Shown: piece after piece, positions 55,943 to 64,000 of the stretch
Numbering within the stretch: position 1 is the first letter of the stretch
Layout of the letters: each line of letters starts with the position of its first letter
Source: Lactobacillus gallinarum DSM 10532 = JCM 2011
Lineage (GTDB): Bacteria > Bacillota > Bacilli > Lactobacillales > Lactobacillaceae
Assembly: GCF_001434975.1 (NCBI RefSeq)
Contig: NZ_AZEL01000041.1
Span: 1-64,000, forward strand
Direction: 5' to 3'
DNA: 64,000 nt
The notes under the pieces: model-generated
Database searches by the model: none
What the model was told of the DNA's origin: nothing
The model's input: the letters and a program-made list of their open reading frames with translations, nothing else
Made by a program: the position numbers and the translations under genes

Positions 55943-56611
55943 ATGAAAAAAACAGAAAGCAAAGTATCGCTTTTTATTGCATTAATTGCAATTATTATTT
56001 TTGCTTCGGTACCGCTTTGGCACTTTGATTTAAATGCCAATAGACCTCAGACTCAAGTCGTAAAAAAGAAAAAGCCTAAAAAGAAGAAAAAAGTAGTTCA
56101 TAAGGTTACCTGGGGTTATCCTTTTAAACGCCTTTACGAAAAGAAAATAAAATTTAAATCAGGTCAAAAATTCGGTGAAACTGACATAATTAGACGTTAC
56201 TACCCTACTAAGAGTTACTTCCACGATGGTTACGACTTCGGCTTCAGCGAAGTAGGACACTCCACTGTTTATGCTGTGCATGCTGGGACAGTTCATAAAG
56301 TTAAGTATGCTCCAGGCCTTGGCTTATATGTTTGGGTGATTTCTGATGATGGCTATGTAGAAATCTATCAAGAAGGTTTTCTCAGCATCACAGATATTTA
56401 CGTAAAGAAGGGCCAAAAGATTAAGTTAGGCCAAAAGATCGGTCGCTTAACCGGTTCTCACATCCACTTAGGAATAACTAAGACAGACAAGAAATACATT
56501 GATAAACATGGTGTACCATGTCGCTACTACTGGAAAGACAATGGTACTTGGCTCAACCCAATGAAGATCATTGAAGATGATATCGCTAAAGGAAAAGTCA
56601 GCAAACAATAA
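55943..56611 (+). CDS. M23/LytM-like cell-wall protein, one catalytic His missing
   Basis: A 222-residue membrane-anchored protein. An N-terminal helix (about 8-25) is followed by a Lys-rich stalk (KKKKPKKKKK, 41-50) and an M23 domain (about 90-185). Zinc ligands are present as H94xxxD98 (FHDGYDFG) and HIH at 173-175. The catalytic His usually found in a YxHL motif is absent; that place reads IYQEGF. It may be a weak or inactive endopeptidase acting as a binding or activating factor, or use another residue. It has no spacing from the Nudix gene. Confidence 0.78.
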   Translation: MKKTESKVSLFIALIAIIIFASVPLWHFDLNANRPQTQVVKKKKPKKKKKVVHKVTWGYPFKRLYEKKIKFKSGQKFGETDIIRRYYPTKSYFHDGYDFGFSEVGHSTVYAVHAGTVHKVKYAPGLGLYVWVISDDGYVEIYQEGFLSITDIYVKKGQKIKLGQKIGRLTGSHIHLGITKTDKKYIDKHGVPCRYYWKDNGTWLNPMKIIEDDIAKGKVSKQ

Positions 56612-56617
56612 AGCAAA

Positions 56618-56657
56618 TCAAAAAAAGACGTTAAGCAAATGCTTAACGTCTTTTTTA
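56618..56657. terminator. Bidirectional terminator between the M23 gene and rpoD
   Basis: Perfect arms AAAAGACGTTAAGC and GCTTAACGTCTTTT with a four-base loop; serves both convergent genes. Confidence 0.9.
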
Positions 56658-56670
56658 TAGATCTAGATAA

Positions 56671-57783
56671 TTAATCCATAAAGTCACGCAATTGATTTGA
56701 ACGACTTGGGTGACGAAGCTTTCTTAAAGCCTTAGCTTCAATCTGACGAATACGTTCACGAGTTACGCCAAATACCTTACCTACTTCTTCCAAAGTACGA
56801 GTACGGCCATCATCAAGACCAAAACGCAAACGTAAAACATTTTCTTCACGGTCAGTCAAAGTTTCAAGTACTTGTTCAAGTTGTTCCTTAAGCATCTCAT
56901 AAGAAGCATGTTGTTCTGGACTAGTTGCATCCTTATCCTCAATGAAGTCACCTAAGTGTGAATCATCCTCTTCACCAATAGGAGTTTCAAGAGAAACTGG
57001 CTCTTGTGCAATTTTAAGAATATCACGAACCTTATTGGTTGACATATTCATTTCAGCACCAATTTCTTCTGGAGTTGGTTCACGACCTAAGTCTTGTAAC
57101 AATTGACGTTGAATTCTAATCAACTTGTTGATCGTTTCAACCATGTGGACAGGAATTCTGATTGTACGAGCCTGATCTGCAATAGCACGAGTAATAGCTT
57201 GTCTAATCCACCAAGTAGCATAAGTAGAGAACTTAAATCCAAGACGATAATCAAACTTATCTACGGCTTTCATTAGCCCCATGTTACCTTCTTGAATCAA
57301 ATCAAGAAATGACATTCCACGTCCCACATAACGCTTAGCAATAGAAACTACCAAACGAAGGTTAGCTTCAGCCAATTCTTGCTTTGCTTCTTCGTCCCCT
57401 TCTTCAATTCTTTTGGCAAGTGCAATTTCTTGATCAGCAGTAAGAAGAGGTACACGTCCAATTTCTTTCAGGTACATCCGCACTGGATCGTTCATTCGAA
57501 CGCTGGATGGTGCAGACATATCTTTTAATTCAGCCTTTTCAACATCTTTTTGTTTCTTTAAGGCTAGTCGTGATGGATCCCCATTCTCATCTACAATACT
57601 AATACCGTTATCTTCAAACTCTTGTACTAGTTGATCGACAGCCTTACCCTGCAAATTATATGGCTTAATCAGACGAGCAGTGAAATCTTTTTCTGTGATT
57701 ATCTTGTCTTTTTTAACGTCCTTAACGACTTTCTTAACCATCTTGTCTAAAGATAGTTTTTGTGTAGTTTCTTTTTCTGCCAC
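56671..57783 (-). CDS. rpoD: Primary sigma factor RpoD (SigA)
   Basis: The 370-residue housekeeping sigma factor. Region 1.1-like N-terminus, region 1.2 ([21 protein letters not shown]), region 2 with [25 protein letters not shown] and [14 protein letters not shown] (2.3-2.4), region 3, and region 4 helix-turn-helix [23 protein letters not shown] are all standard. The start is GTG at 57783 with AAGGAGG upstream. It follows dnaG in the conserved dnaG-rpoD order. Confidence 0.97.
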   Translation of the reverse strand: MAEKETTQKLSLDKMVKKVVKDVKKDKIITEKDFTARLIKPYNLQGKAVDQLVQEFEDNGISIVDENGDPSRLALKKQKDVEKAELKDMSAPSSVRMNDPVRMYLKEIGRVPLLTADQEIALAKRIEEGDEEAKQELAEANLRLVVSIAKRYVGRGMSFLDLIQEGNMGLMKAVDKFDYRLGFKFSTYATWWIRQAITRAIADQARTIRIPVHMVETINKLIRIQRQLLQDLGREPTPEEIGAEMNMSTNKVRDILKIAQEPVSLETPIGEEDDSHLGDFIEDKDATSPEQHASYEMLKEQLEQVLETLTDREENVLRLRFGLDDGRTRTLEEVGKVFGVTRERIRQIEAKALRKLRHPSRSNQLRDFMD

Positions 57784-57799
57784 TAAAAAGCCTCCTTAA

Positions 57800-59635
57800 T
57801 TAACCTAAGATTCTCTTCAACTCAATAATTTTTTGAGTAACTTCTATTGTTTTTTGAACATCTTCTCTGCGCTTAGCATCCTGCAATTGATTTTGAAGCT
57901 CATTCAGCTGGGAATAAATGCTGCGCTTTTGAAGTGCAAACACGTGCTCATTAATTTCTTGAATTGTAAAATCCTTCGGCATATGTGCTAGTTCAGCATC
58001 TACTATTATACCTTGAAGTTGCTCAGGAATAAAATCTAAAAAACTATCAATTTGTGGATTCTCATGCGTTGCAGCAAATTTTAGCCATAACTGGGATAAA
58101 GTTTCATAATCTTGATCAGGAAAATGAAACTTACCTTCCTGTAAATACTGTTGAGCATTTGCCGAATGAATAAATAAATAAAGCAAACGTGACTGACTGG
58201 GATGTTTTTGCACTTCTGTTTGCTGAATCGGCAATGTGTCTACACTCGTAGCAGGATCACCAAGATTTAAATCATTTGGTTGTTGAGCATAATAATCACG
58301 ATTACGAGTTCGAGTATGACTGCGAGCACGATTATTTTTCCGCCGCTCACGAGCTAAGTTAGCTTTTAAAGAATTAAGCGATACACCAGCTGATCTAGAT
58401 AATTTTTCCAGATACATATCTTGTTCAACTGGGTTTTTAACCTGACTAATTTCTTTAACTGCTTCATTTAAATATGTAATTTTTTCGCGATCATTATCTA
58501 AATTGTATTTCTGAGCTAATCTCTTAAGAAAGAAATCTGTGGGAGTTAAAGCACCCTTTATTTCTCCTCGATACTTCTCAGCGCCATATTTTCTTACATA
58601 TTCATCTGGATCAAGCTTCTCTGGCAGGACAACAATTCCTAAATTAAAATTGCCGTCTTTACTAAACATTCGTGCTGCACGTTCTTCAGCGTGAACCCCC
58701 GGATCATCACCATCATAATTGACAATAATATTTGGAGTTACACGACGCAACATGTAAACTTGATCATCAGTCAAACTAGTCCCCATTGAAGCAACACCGG
58801 ATTTGATTCCAGCTTTATAAGCAGCAATTACATCCATATACCCTTCATATAGAACTAGATGATCTTCACTACGAGCCGCTTTTTTGGCTTCCGCAAAATG
58901 AAATAAAACTTTAGACTTAGTAAAAACTTCAGTCTCCGGACTATTCATATACTTAGCTTCAGTTTTATCATTTGAAATTCGACGTCCAGAAAATCCAATG
59001 GAATGACCATTTTCATCTTCTAAAGGAAACATAAGGCGATCGCGGAAACGATCAAATAATCGACCGTCCTGAGTTTGTACAAATAAACCACTTTGCGCTA
59101 ATTCGTTATCCTTATACCCCTTACCTCTTAGATAAGTTATTAAAACATTATCTTCTTTAGGAGCATAGCCTATTTTAAAATGCTCAAGTGTATCAGAATC
59201 TAATTGACGTTTTTTTGCATATTGCATCCCCCGCTCACCAGCTTTGGTAGTTAACAACACACGATGATAAAAGTCTACCGCGTCCTTATTAATACGCATA
59301 ATGGGACTTAATTTTGTTCCACCATTTGCATTATAACCAGCTGGCATTGCAATGTGAGCGAATTCAGCAACTCGTTGAACACTTTCAGGAAAAGTTAGAT
59401 TGTCTTTATACATTAAAAACTTAAAGACATTGCCACCCTTACCGCAACCAAAACATTTAAAAAACTGTTTTTCCTCGTTCACCGTAAAAGATGGTGTTTT
59501 TTCCTGATGAAAAGGGCAAAGACCGATATAGTCTTTGCCTTTCTTTTCAAGTGAGACGTATTGGCTGATTACATCCACGATATTAACGTTACTGCGAACT
59601 TCCGCAATAAAATCTTCAGGAATCCGTCCAGCCAT
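57800..59635 (-). CDS. dnaG: DNA primase
   Basis: A 611-residue primase. The zinc-binding motif CPFHQEKTPSF...CFGCGKGG (about 40-65) is followed by the RNA polymerase domain (DRLMFPLED, VLYEGYMDVIAAYKAG, INYDGDDPG-like NYDGDD) and a C-terminal helicase-binding domain (about 450-611). AAAAGGTGTTTCAT sets the start at 59635 (MAGRIPED) rather than 59644. Confidence 0.96.
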   Translation of the reverse strand: MAGRIPEDFIAEVRSNVNIVDVISQYVSLEKKGKDYIGLCPFHQEKTPSFTVNEEKQFFKCFGCGKGGNVFKFLMYKDNLTFPESVQRVAEFAHIAMPAGYNANGGTKLSPIMRINKDAVDFYHRVLLTTKAGERGMQYAKKRQLDSDTLEHFKIGYAPKEDNVLITYLRGKGYKDNELAQSGLFVQTQDGRLFDRFRDRLMFPLEDENGHSIGFSGRRISNDKTEAKYMNSPETEVFTKSKVLFHFAEAKKAARSEDHLVLYEGYMDVIAAYKAGIKSGVASMGTSLTDDQVYMLRRVTPNIIVNYDGDDPGVHAEERAARMFSKDGNFNLGIVVLPEKLDPDEYVRKYGAEKYRGEIKGALTPTDFFLKRLAQKYNLDNDREKITYLNEAVKEISQVKNPVEQDMYLEKLSRSAGVSLNSLKANLARERRKNNRARSHTRTRNRDYYAQQPNDLNLGDPATSVDTLPIQQTEVQKHPSQSRLLYLFIHSANAQQYLQEGKFHFPDQDYETLSQLWLKFAATHENPQIDSFLDFIPEQLQGIIVDAELAHMPKDFTIQEINEHVFALQKRSIYSQLNELQNQLQDAKRREDVQKTIEVTQKIIELKRILG

Positions 59636-59657
59636 ATGAAACACCTTTTCTATCTAA

Positions 59658-61721
59658 TTATTTAATAACCAACTTACTCAAATCGCCTAAACGATCAGCT
59701 AATTCACTAATAGCAAACAATTGAGCTAAACGATTATTCTTAACTTTTTCGTCTTTATCCATAATCATATTAGCTTCGAAGTATTGATCAATTACTGGTT
59801 GTAAATGAACAAATCCTTGGTACAAATTAGCTAAGCTGTCAATATTTTGTAAGTTTTGAACACCAGCATAAAGTTCTTTTTCACTATTATCAACAAATAA
59901 GCTTTCATCAACAGCAACCTTGCCAGTGAACTTAGCCTTCTTCAAAATGTTGTTAATTCTAGTCAAACTTTCTACCACTGGCTTAAATTCTTCATCATCA
60001 TGGTGAAGTTGCAATACATTAGCAGCAGCTAAAATTTGACTTGGATCTTGTTGACTTGAAGCAAGAACAGCATCAACAATATCATACTTAAATTTATTCT
60101 TTTGTAAGTATTGCTTTACACGATCACGAATAAAGTCGGCTATTTCTTGTTCAGCATCGCCCTTAGGAAGCTTGGCTGGAGTTACACCACCAAGCATGTT
60201 AATGATTTCTGGTAATACTTCATTAAATGGAAGTGACCATTTTTCATTAAGCAAAATTCTAACAATACCATAAGCATAACGACGAAGTGCATATGGGTCA
60301 TTAGATGATGTAGGAATCATACCTGCACCAAAGAAGGTAATGATAGTATCAATCTTATCTGCAACTGATAATAATGAACCTACTGTAGTTTCTGGAAGTG
60401 GACCTTCTGCTGTAGCTGGCATGTAGTGTTCTTTAATAGCAACTGAAACTTCTTCATCTTCGCCAGCAAGACGAGCATAATGCATCCCCATTACACCTTG
60501 AAGTTCTGCAAATTCACCTACCATTTGAGTTACTAAGTCAAACTTGTAAAGTTCACTTGCACGATCAAAATCAGTAACTACATTTTCAGGTAAATTCCAA
60601 CGCTTTGCAAGGTAATCACCAATCATGCGAACACGTTGCATCTTTTCAGCCATTGAACCAATCTTATCGTGGAATGAAACATTCTTAAGACGATCAACAA
60701 AGTGGCTGAGTGGATACTTACGGTCTTCATCATAGAAGAATTGAGCATCGTCTAGACGAGCAACCAATACCTTCTCGTTACCAGAAATAACGTTGTCAAG
60801 GTAATCCTTGTTACCGTTACGAACAGCGATAAAGTGGTTAATTAACTTGCCATTTTCATCGTAAACTTCGAAGTATCTTTGGTTATCCTTCATTGAAGTA
60901 ATTAAAACTTCATCAGGAATGTTTAAGTACTTTTCATCGAATGAACCAGCAAAAACAGTTGGATATTCAACAAGGTAAGTAACTTCTTCAAGTAAATCTT
61001 TATCTGGTTTAATTTGCCAATGATTCTTCTTAACCAATTCGTTCATTTGGTTAACAATCATGTCTTTACGTTCTTCTGCATTAGCGATTACGTATTGATC
61101 CTTCAATGCGTCTTCATAGTCGTCAGCATTAGCTAAGACAACAGAATCACCTAAAAAGCGGTGGCCTTGAGTCTTACGACCTGCAGTAATATCCAAAATC
61201 TTAACAGGAATTACATCGCTACCAAATAATGATACAAGCCAGTGAATTGGACGAACAAATTCAAAATCATTTGAATCCCAACGCATCTTAGTTGGGAAAG
61301 TCATTGCCTTAATAATATCGCTCATGCCAAGCAAGATATCGCTAGCTTTTTTACCTTCTTTTTGTACGTGAACGTAAGCATATTCAGTACCCTTAAGTTC
61401 TTCGAAGTAAATATCATCAGTAGTCATACCTTGACCGCGAGCAAAACCTTGTGCAGCCTTGGTCCAATTACCATCAGCATCTTGGGCAATCTTCTTTGCA
61501 GGACCTTTTTTAATTTCATCGATATCATCTTGCTTTTCAGCTAAGTCTTCTACCAAAAGAGTTAAACGACGTGGAGTTGAAAAAGTCTTGATATCTTTGA
61601 ATTTTAAGCCATTTTCTTTTAAAAACTTTCTTGTTCTGTCAGCTAATTGCTTAACGCTACGTGGAACAACGTGAGCTGGCATTTCTTCAGTACCAATTTC
61701 AAATAAATAATCTTTAGCCAT
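59658..61721 (-). CDS. glyS: Glycyl-tRNA synthetase beta chain
   Basis: The 687-residue beta subunit of the tetrameric glycine enzyme. N-terminal [17 protein letters not shown], the HD-like and B3/B4-like middle region ([33 protein letters not shown]) and a C-terminal anticodon-binding domain are recognisable. Its ATG overlaps the glyQ stop. Confidence 0.96.
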   Translation of the reverse strand: MAKDYLFEIGTEEMPAHVVPRSVKQLADRTRKFLKENGLKFKDIKTFSTPRRLTLLVEDLAEKQDDIDEIKKGPAKKIAQDADGNWTKAAQGFARGQGMTTDDIYFEELKGTEYAYVHVQKEGKKASDILLGMSDIIKAMTFPTKMRWDSNDFEFVRPIHWLVSLFGSDVIPVKILDITAGRKTQGHRFLGDSVVLANADDYEDALKDQYVIANAEERKDMIVNQMNELVKKNHWQIKPDKDLLEEVTYLVEYPTVFAGSFDEKYLNIPDEVLITSMKDNQRYFEVYDENGKLINHFIAVRNGNKDYLDNVISGNEKVLVARLDDAQFFYDEDRKYPLSHFVDRLKNVSFHDKIGSMAEKMQRVRMIGDYLAKRWNLPENVVTDFDRASELYKFDLVTQMVGEFAELQGVMGMHYARLAGEDEEVSVAIKEHYMPATAEGPLPETTVGSLLSVADKIDTIITFFGAGMIPTSSNDPYALRRYAYGIVRILLNEKWSLPFNEVLPEIINMLGGVTPAKLPKGDAEQEIADFIRDRVKQYLQKNKFKYDIVDAVLASSQQDPSQILAAANVLQLHHDDEEFKPVVESLTRINNILKKAKFTGKVAVDESLFVDNSEKELYAGVQNLQNIDSLANLYQGFVHLQPVIDQYFEANMIMDKDEKVKNNRLAQLFAISELADRLGDLSKLVIK

Positions 61722-62631
61722 TTTCTACCCCCGCTTTCTTATCTTCTGCACTCTTAAGTAATGGGAAGCCGCGCTTTTCACGTTCTTCGACAAACTTAAC
61801 AGCAACTTCGTGAGCCAAGTTTCTAATTCTTGATAAGTAACCAGCACGTTCAGTTACTGAAACAGCACCACGAGCATCAAGCAAGTTGAAAGTATGTGAA
61901 CACTTCAAGATATAGTCGTATGCTGGGTGTACAAGATTTTGACTAAGTAAACGCTTAGCAGTTGATTCATAAATATCGAAGAATTTAAGAAGTTGTTCTT
62001 GATCTGATTCTTCAAAAGCATACTTAGAATGTTCATATTCGGGTTGCTTAAAGATATCACGGTAAAGTACGCCGTCGCCCCATTCAAGGTCAAAGACATT
62101 GTTAACGTCTTGAATGTATGATGCAAGTCTTTCAACACCATAAGTAATTTCACTCATAGTTGGCTTAACATCTAATTCACCAACAACTTGGAAGTAAGTA
62201 AATTGGCTAACTTCCATACCATCAAGCCATACTTCCCAACCAACACCGGCACAACCCATTGATGGATTAGCCCAGTTGTCTTCTACGAAACGAATATCGT
62301 GTTCCAAAGGATCGATACCTAAAACCTTCAAACTGTCTAAGTAATATTGTTGAATATCCTTAGGAGCTGGCTTAATAACAACTTGGAATTGGTGGTGTTG
62401 GAATAACCGGTTAGGGTTTTCACCATAACGACCATCTGCAGGTCTTCTAGAAGGCTCTACATAACAAGCTGCCCATGGTTCTGGACCAACTGCACGAAGA
62501 AAAGTGTAAGGACTCATAGTACCTGCACCCTTTTCAACGTCATATGAAGGCATAATCATACAACCTTTGGAGGACCAGAATTGTTCCAGCTTAAAGATCA
62601 TATTTTGAATGTTTAATTTCTTATCTGCCAT
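61714..62631 (-). CDS. glyQ: Glycyl-tRNA synthetase alpha chain
   Basis: The 305-residue catalytic subunit of the two-chain glycine enzyme. It shows the class II features [50 protein letters not shown] (motif 2) and [24 protein letters not shown] (motif 3). AAGGAAA sets the ATG at 62631 ([10 protein letters not shown]); the frame upstream to 62679 lies in the T-box terminator. Expression of glyQS is governed by the T-box just upstream. Confidence 0.96.
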   Translation of the reverse strand: MADKKLNIQNMIFKLEQFWSSKGCMIMPSYDVEKGAGTMSPYTFLRAVGPEPWAACYVEPSRRPADGRYGENPNRLFQHHQFQVVIKPAPKDIQQYYLDSLKVLGIDPLEHDIRFVEDNWANPSMGCAGVGWEVWLDGMEVSQFTYFQVVGELDVKPTMSEITYGVERLASYIQDVNNVFDLEWGDGVLYRDIFKQPEYEHSKYAFEESDQEQLLKFFDIYESTAKRLLSQNLVHPAYDYILKCSHTFNLLDARGAVSVTERAGYLSRIRNLAHEVAVKFVEEREKRGFPLLKSAEDKKAGVENG

Positions 62632-62659
62632 TTTCCTTAATTCTCCTCCTGCGCTAGGC

Positions 62660-62848
62660 CATAAAAAAAGCCTATGCAAAATTTTGCATAGGGACGAAAT
62701 ATTATCGCGGTTCCACCCTAATTCAGGAAGTATTCTTCCTGCACTTAATTGAATATGACTAGAGGTGCCTTTTCCTAATATGCCCTTCCACCTATCGACA
62801 CTCGCTAAATTAGTACTTTTTTAAATCCTCATCATCGTCAAATACGTG
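62660..62848 (-). promoter_or_regulatory. Glycine T-box riboswitch
   Basis: On the minus strand the T-box sequence AGGGTGGAACCGCG is present. It is followed by a terminator of arms CCTATGCAAAA and TTTTGCATAGG with seven T, and the antiterminator would pair with the T-box. Two GGC triplets in the leader (in AAGGGCATA and AAAAGGCACC) are candidate glycine specifiers; the stem I fold needed to choose was not resolved. Uncharged glycine tRNA should allow read-through into glyQS. A TAAAAT -10-like box lies at about 62852-62857. Confidence 0.93.
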
Positions 62849-62884
62849 TTTATTTTAACACATGAATTAGGTTAAAACCAGACT

Positions 62885-63637
62885 TTAAAACAGCTTTATT
62901 TCATCTAAAAATTTTTTAGTTTTCAGATTTAAATCGATTGTTTCTCTATAGATACGATCAATTGCTTTACGAGTTGCTTTTTTAGTCTCAGCATTTAATT
63001 CAATATTGCCCAACCGATTAATAGGTAAAAGTCCGATTGTGCGCAATACTGCAGTCTGCTTAGGCATTAAATGCAGCCGACTATTTACTACTGCAAAATG
63101 ATCACTGCAAATAATTCCGCCTAATTTAATCGAATAATCAAATGTACCTTTTTCCTTGCCACAAATAACGCAATGACGCAATTCGGGCTCAACTCCAAAA
63201 GCACTTAACATTTTCATCTGTACGATTTGCGTAATCATTTCATTATCTACACCAGCATCAATCTTCTTCAGGGCAAAAACCGCTAAGTCATAATATTTAC
63301 CAAGAGGTTGATATTCGACAAAAGCGTGATCAATTAAGTCAAAAATAAAAGAAGTGTAAGCATTCTTCGTCAAGTCACGGTACAAACCGTCAAACTGCTT
63401 CACTTCTTTATATGTACGCAGATTGCTTAAACCATGACCGTTTGTATAAATGACATATGTACCCATTGAGAAATTCAATGTCGCTGCACTCAATTGTGAT
63501 TTTGGTCTCAATGCCCCTTTCACAATCAATGTAATAATGCCATCTTCTTTAGTCATGATCTTAGCTAATAAGTCTGCTTCTTTATATTTTTGCCTTTTAA
63601 AAATGATGCCCTGAACTTCTTTCAGTTCACGTGCCAT
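62885..63637 (-). CDS. recO: Recombination mediator RecO
   Basis: A 250-residue repair protein that loads RecA with RecR. An N-terminal OB fold ([39 protein letters not shown]) is followed by a helical domain with a zinc site ([25 protein letters not shown]). The start is ATG at 63637, overlapping the era stop as TGATG, with AAGGAG upstream; a TTG one codon earlier is less likely. Confidence 0.94.
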   Translation of the reverse strand: MARELKEVQGIIFKRQKYKEADLLAKIMTKEDGIITLIVKGALRPKSQLSAATLNFSMGTYVIYTNGHGLSNLRTYKEVKQFDGLYRDLTKNAYTSFIFDLIDHAFVEYQPLGKYYDLAVFALKKIDAGVDNEMITQIVQMKMLSAFGVEPELRHCVICGKEKGTFDYSIKLGGIICSDHFAVVNSRLHLMPKQTAVLRTIGLLPINRLGNIELNAETKKATRKAIDRIYRETIDLNLKTKKFLDEIKLF

Positions 63638-64000
63638 CAACTAAGCTCCTTCTTGTCGTAGCCAATAAGTTTCAAAAAGCTTGGATCTGAACGCCAATTG
63701 TGTTGAACTTTAACCCAAAGGCGTAGATTTACTTTTTCACCAAGTAAATGCTCTATTTCTTTACGTGAATTAATACCGATCTGTTTGAGCATTTTACCAC
63801 CTTTACCGATAATAATGCCTTTTTGACCATCTTTCTCCACATAAATAGTAGCTTCTATTAGTAACTTGCCATTTTGATGCTTATTCATTTGATCAACTGC
63901 AACTGCGGTAGCATGTGGCACTTCTTGGGAAGTTAGTCGCAGAATTTGTTCACGAATAAGTTCGGCTACCACAAAATATTCTGGGCGATCTGTGATCTGG
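63637..64000 (-). CDS. era: GTPase Era, C-terminal part (cut by window edge)
   Basis: The C-terminal about 120 residues of the ribosome-assembly GTPase Era; the GTPase domain lies beyond the window. The segment [20 protein letters not shown] is followed by the KH RNA-binding domain with [21 protein letters not shown] (GxxG loop KGGK), typical of Era binding to the 3' end of 16S rRNA. Order era-recO-glyQ-glyS-dnaG-rpoD matches Firmicutes. Confidence 0.93.
   Translation of the reverse strand, partial: QITDRPEYFVVAELIREQILRLTSQEVPHATAVAVDQMNKHQNGKLLIEATIYVEKDGQKGIIIGKGGKMLKQIGINSRKEIEHLLGEKVNLRLWVKVQHNWRSDPSFLKLIGYDKKELS

Noticed and set aside
1-64000. CRISPR arrays, insertion sequences, prophage genes, tRNA and rRNA genes
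   Set aside because: No regularly spaced repeats, transposase or phage structural motifs, or tRNA-like clover-leaf sequences were recognised by eye; a covariance-model scan would be needed to exclude tRNAs fully.

Overview
The window is AT-rich, low-GC Firmicute chromosome. It most resembles a host-associated Lactobacillus sensu stricto of the gasseri/johnsonii/acidophilus type. The grounds are an exported GH25 lysozyme ending in surface-layer attachment (SLAP) repeats, a complete lower mevalonate operon, RexAB-type AddAB, frequent TTG starts with strong AAGGAG ribosome binding sites, and gene orders shared with Bacillus and lactobacilli (ypsA-gpsB-rnpB-ypsC; dinG-ypmB-asnS-dnaD-nth; era-recO-glyQS-dnaG-rpoD). 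Species assignment is inference. No tRNA, rRNA, CRISPR, prophage or insertion sequence was recognised.

Layout. 1-9.3 kb is loose and accessory-like. It holds a YoaK-type membrane protein, 1.2 kb of AT-rich non-coding DNA with nested inverted repeats, a small stress-type membrane protein, the GH25-SLAP lysozyme, a membrane gene broken by two frameshifts, a DUF5052-like lipoprotein, an acidic orphan protein, a strong hairpin and terminator that look like a small RNA locus, a XerS-like recombinase, DegV, and a MarR gene shifted at an A7 run. 9.4-18.8 kb carries rqcH/fbpA, then a leftward fhs-lspA-rluD-carA-carB block whose carA and carB are full length but have lost the residues needed for catalysis. 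18.9-29.1 kb is housekeeping: a metallophosphatase, rRNA methyltransferase, RNase P RNA, gpsB, ypsA, recU-ponA, nth, dnaD, asnS and ypmB. 29.1-39 kb is dinG-addA-addB. 39.1-43.1 kb is mvk-mvaD-pmk-fni. 43.4-49 kb mixes rsmF, an orphan membrane protein, a methyltransferase-like protein, lepB and rarA. 48.8-52.4 kb is a GntR/YtrA-controlled ABC exporter with three paralogous permeases. 52.7-64 kb holds pepT, nif3-like, trmK, a Nudix hydrolase, an M23-like protein and the rpoD/dnaG/glySQ/recO/era macromolecular synthesis block with a glycine T-box.

Most genes right of 7.7 kb point left and most left of it point right. The dominant themes are DNA repair and recombination (AddAB, DinG, RarA, RecU, RecO, Nth, XerS-like), cell envelope (PBP1A, LspA, LepB, GpsB, lysozyme) and translation.

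The most notable observations are: (1) a carAB pair whose glutaminase and both ATP-grasp active sites are destroyed although both reading frames are intact, placed where lactic acid bacteria usually keep a full pyr operon; (2) an octamer, GGGATGCA, found 11 times on the minus strand and once on the plus strand, often using rare codons, in the same window as AddAB, so a candidate Chi sequence; (3) a hairpin of about 20 bp with its own promoter and terminator just upstream of the XerS-like recombinase.
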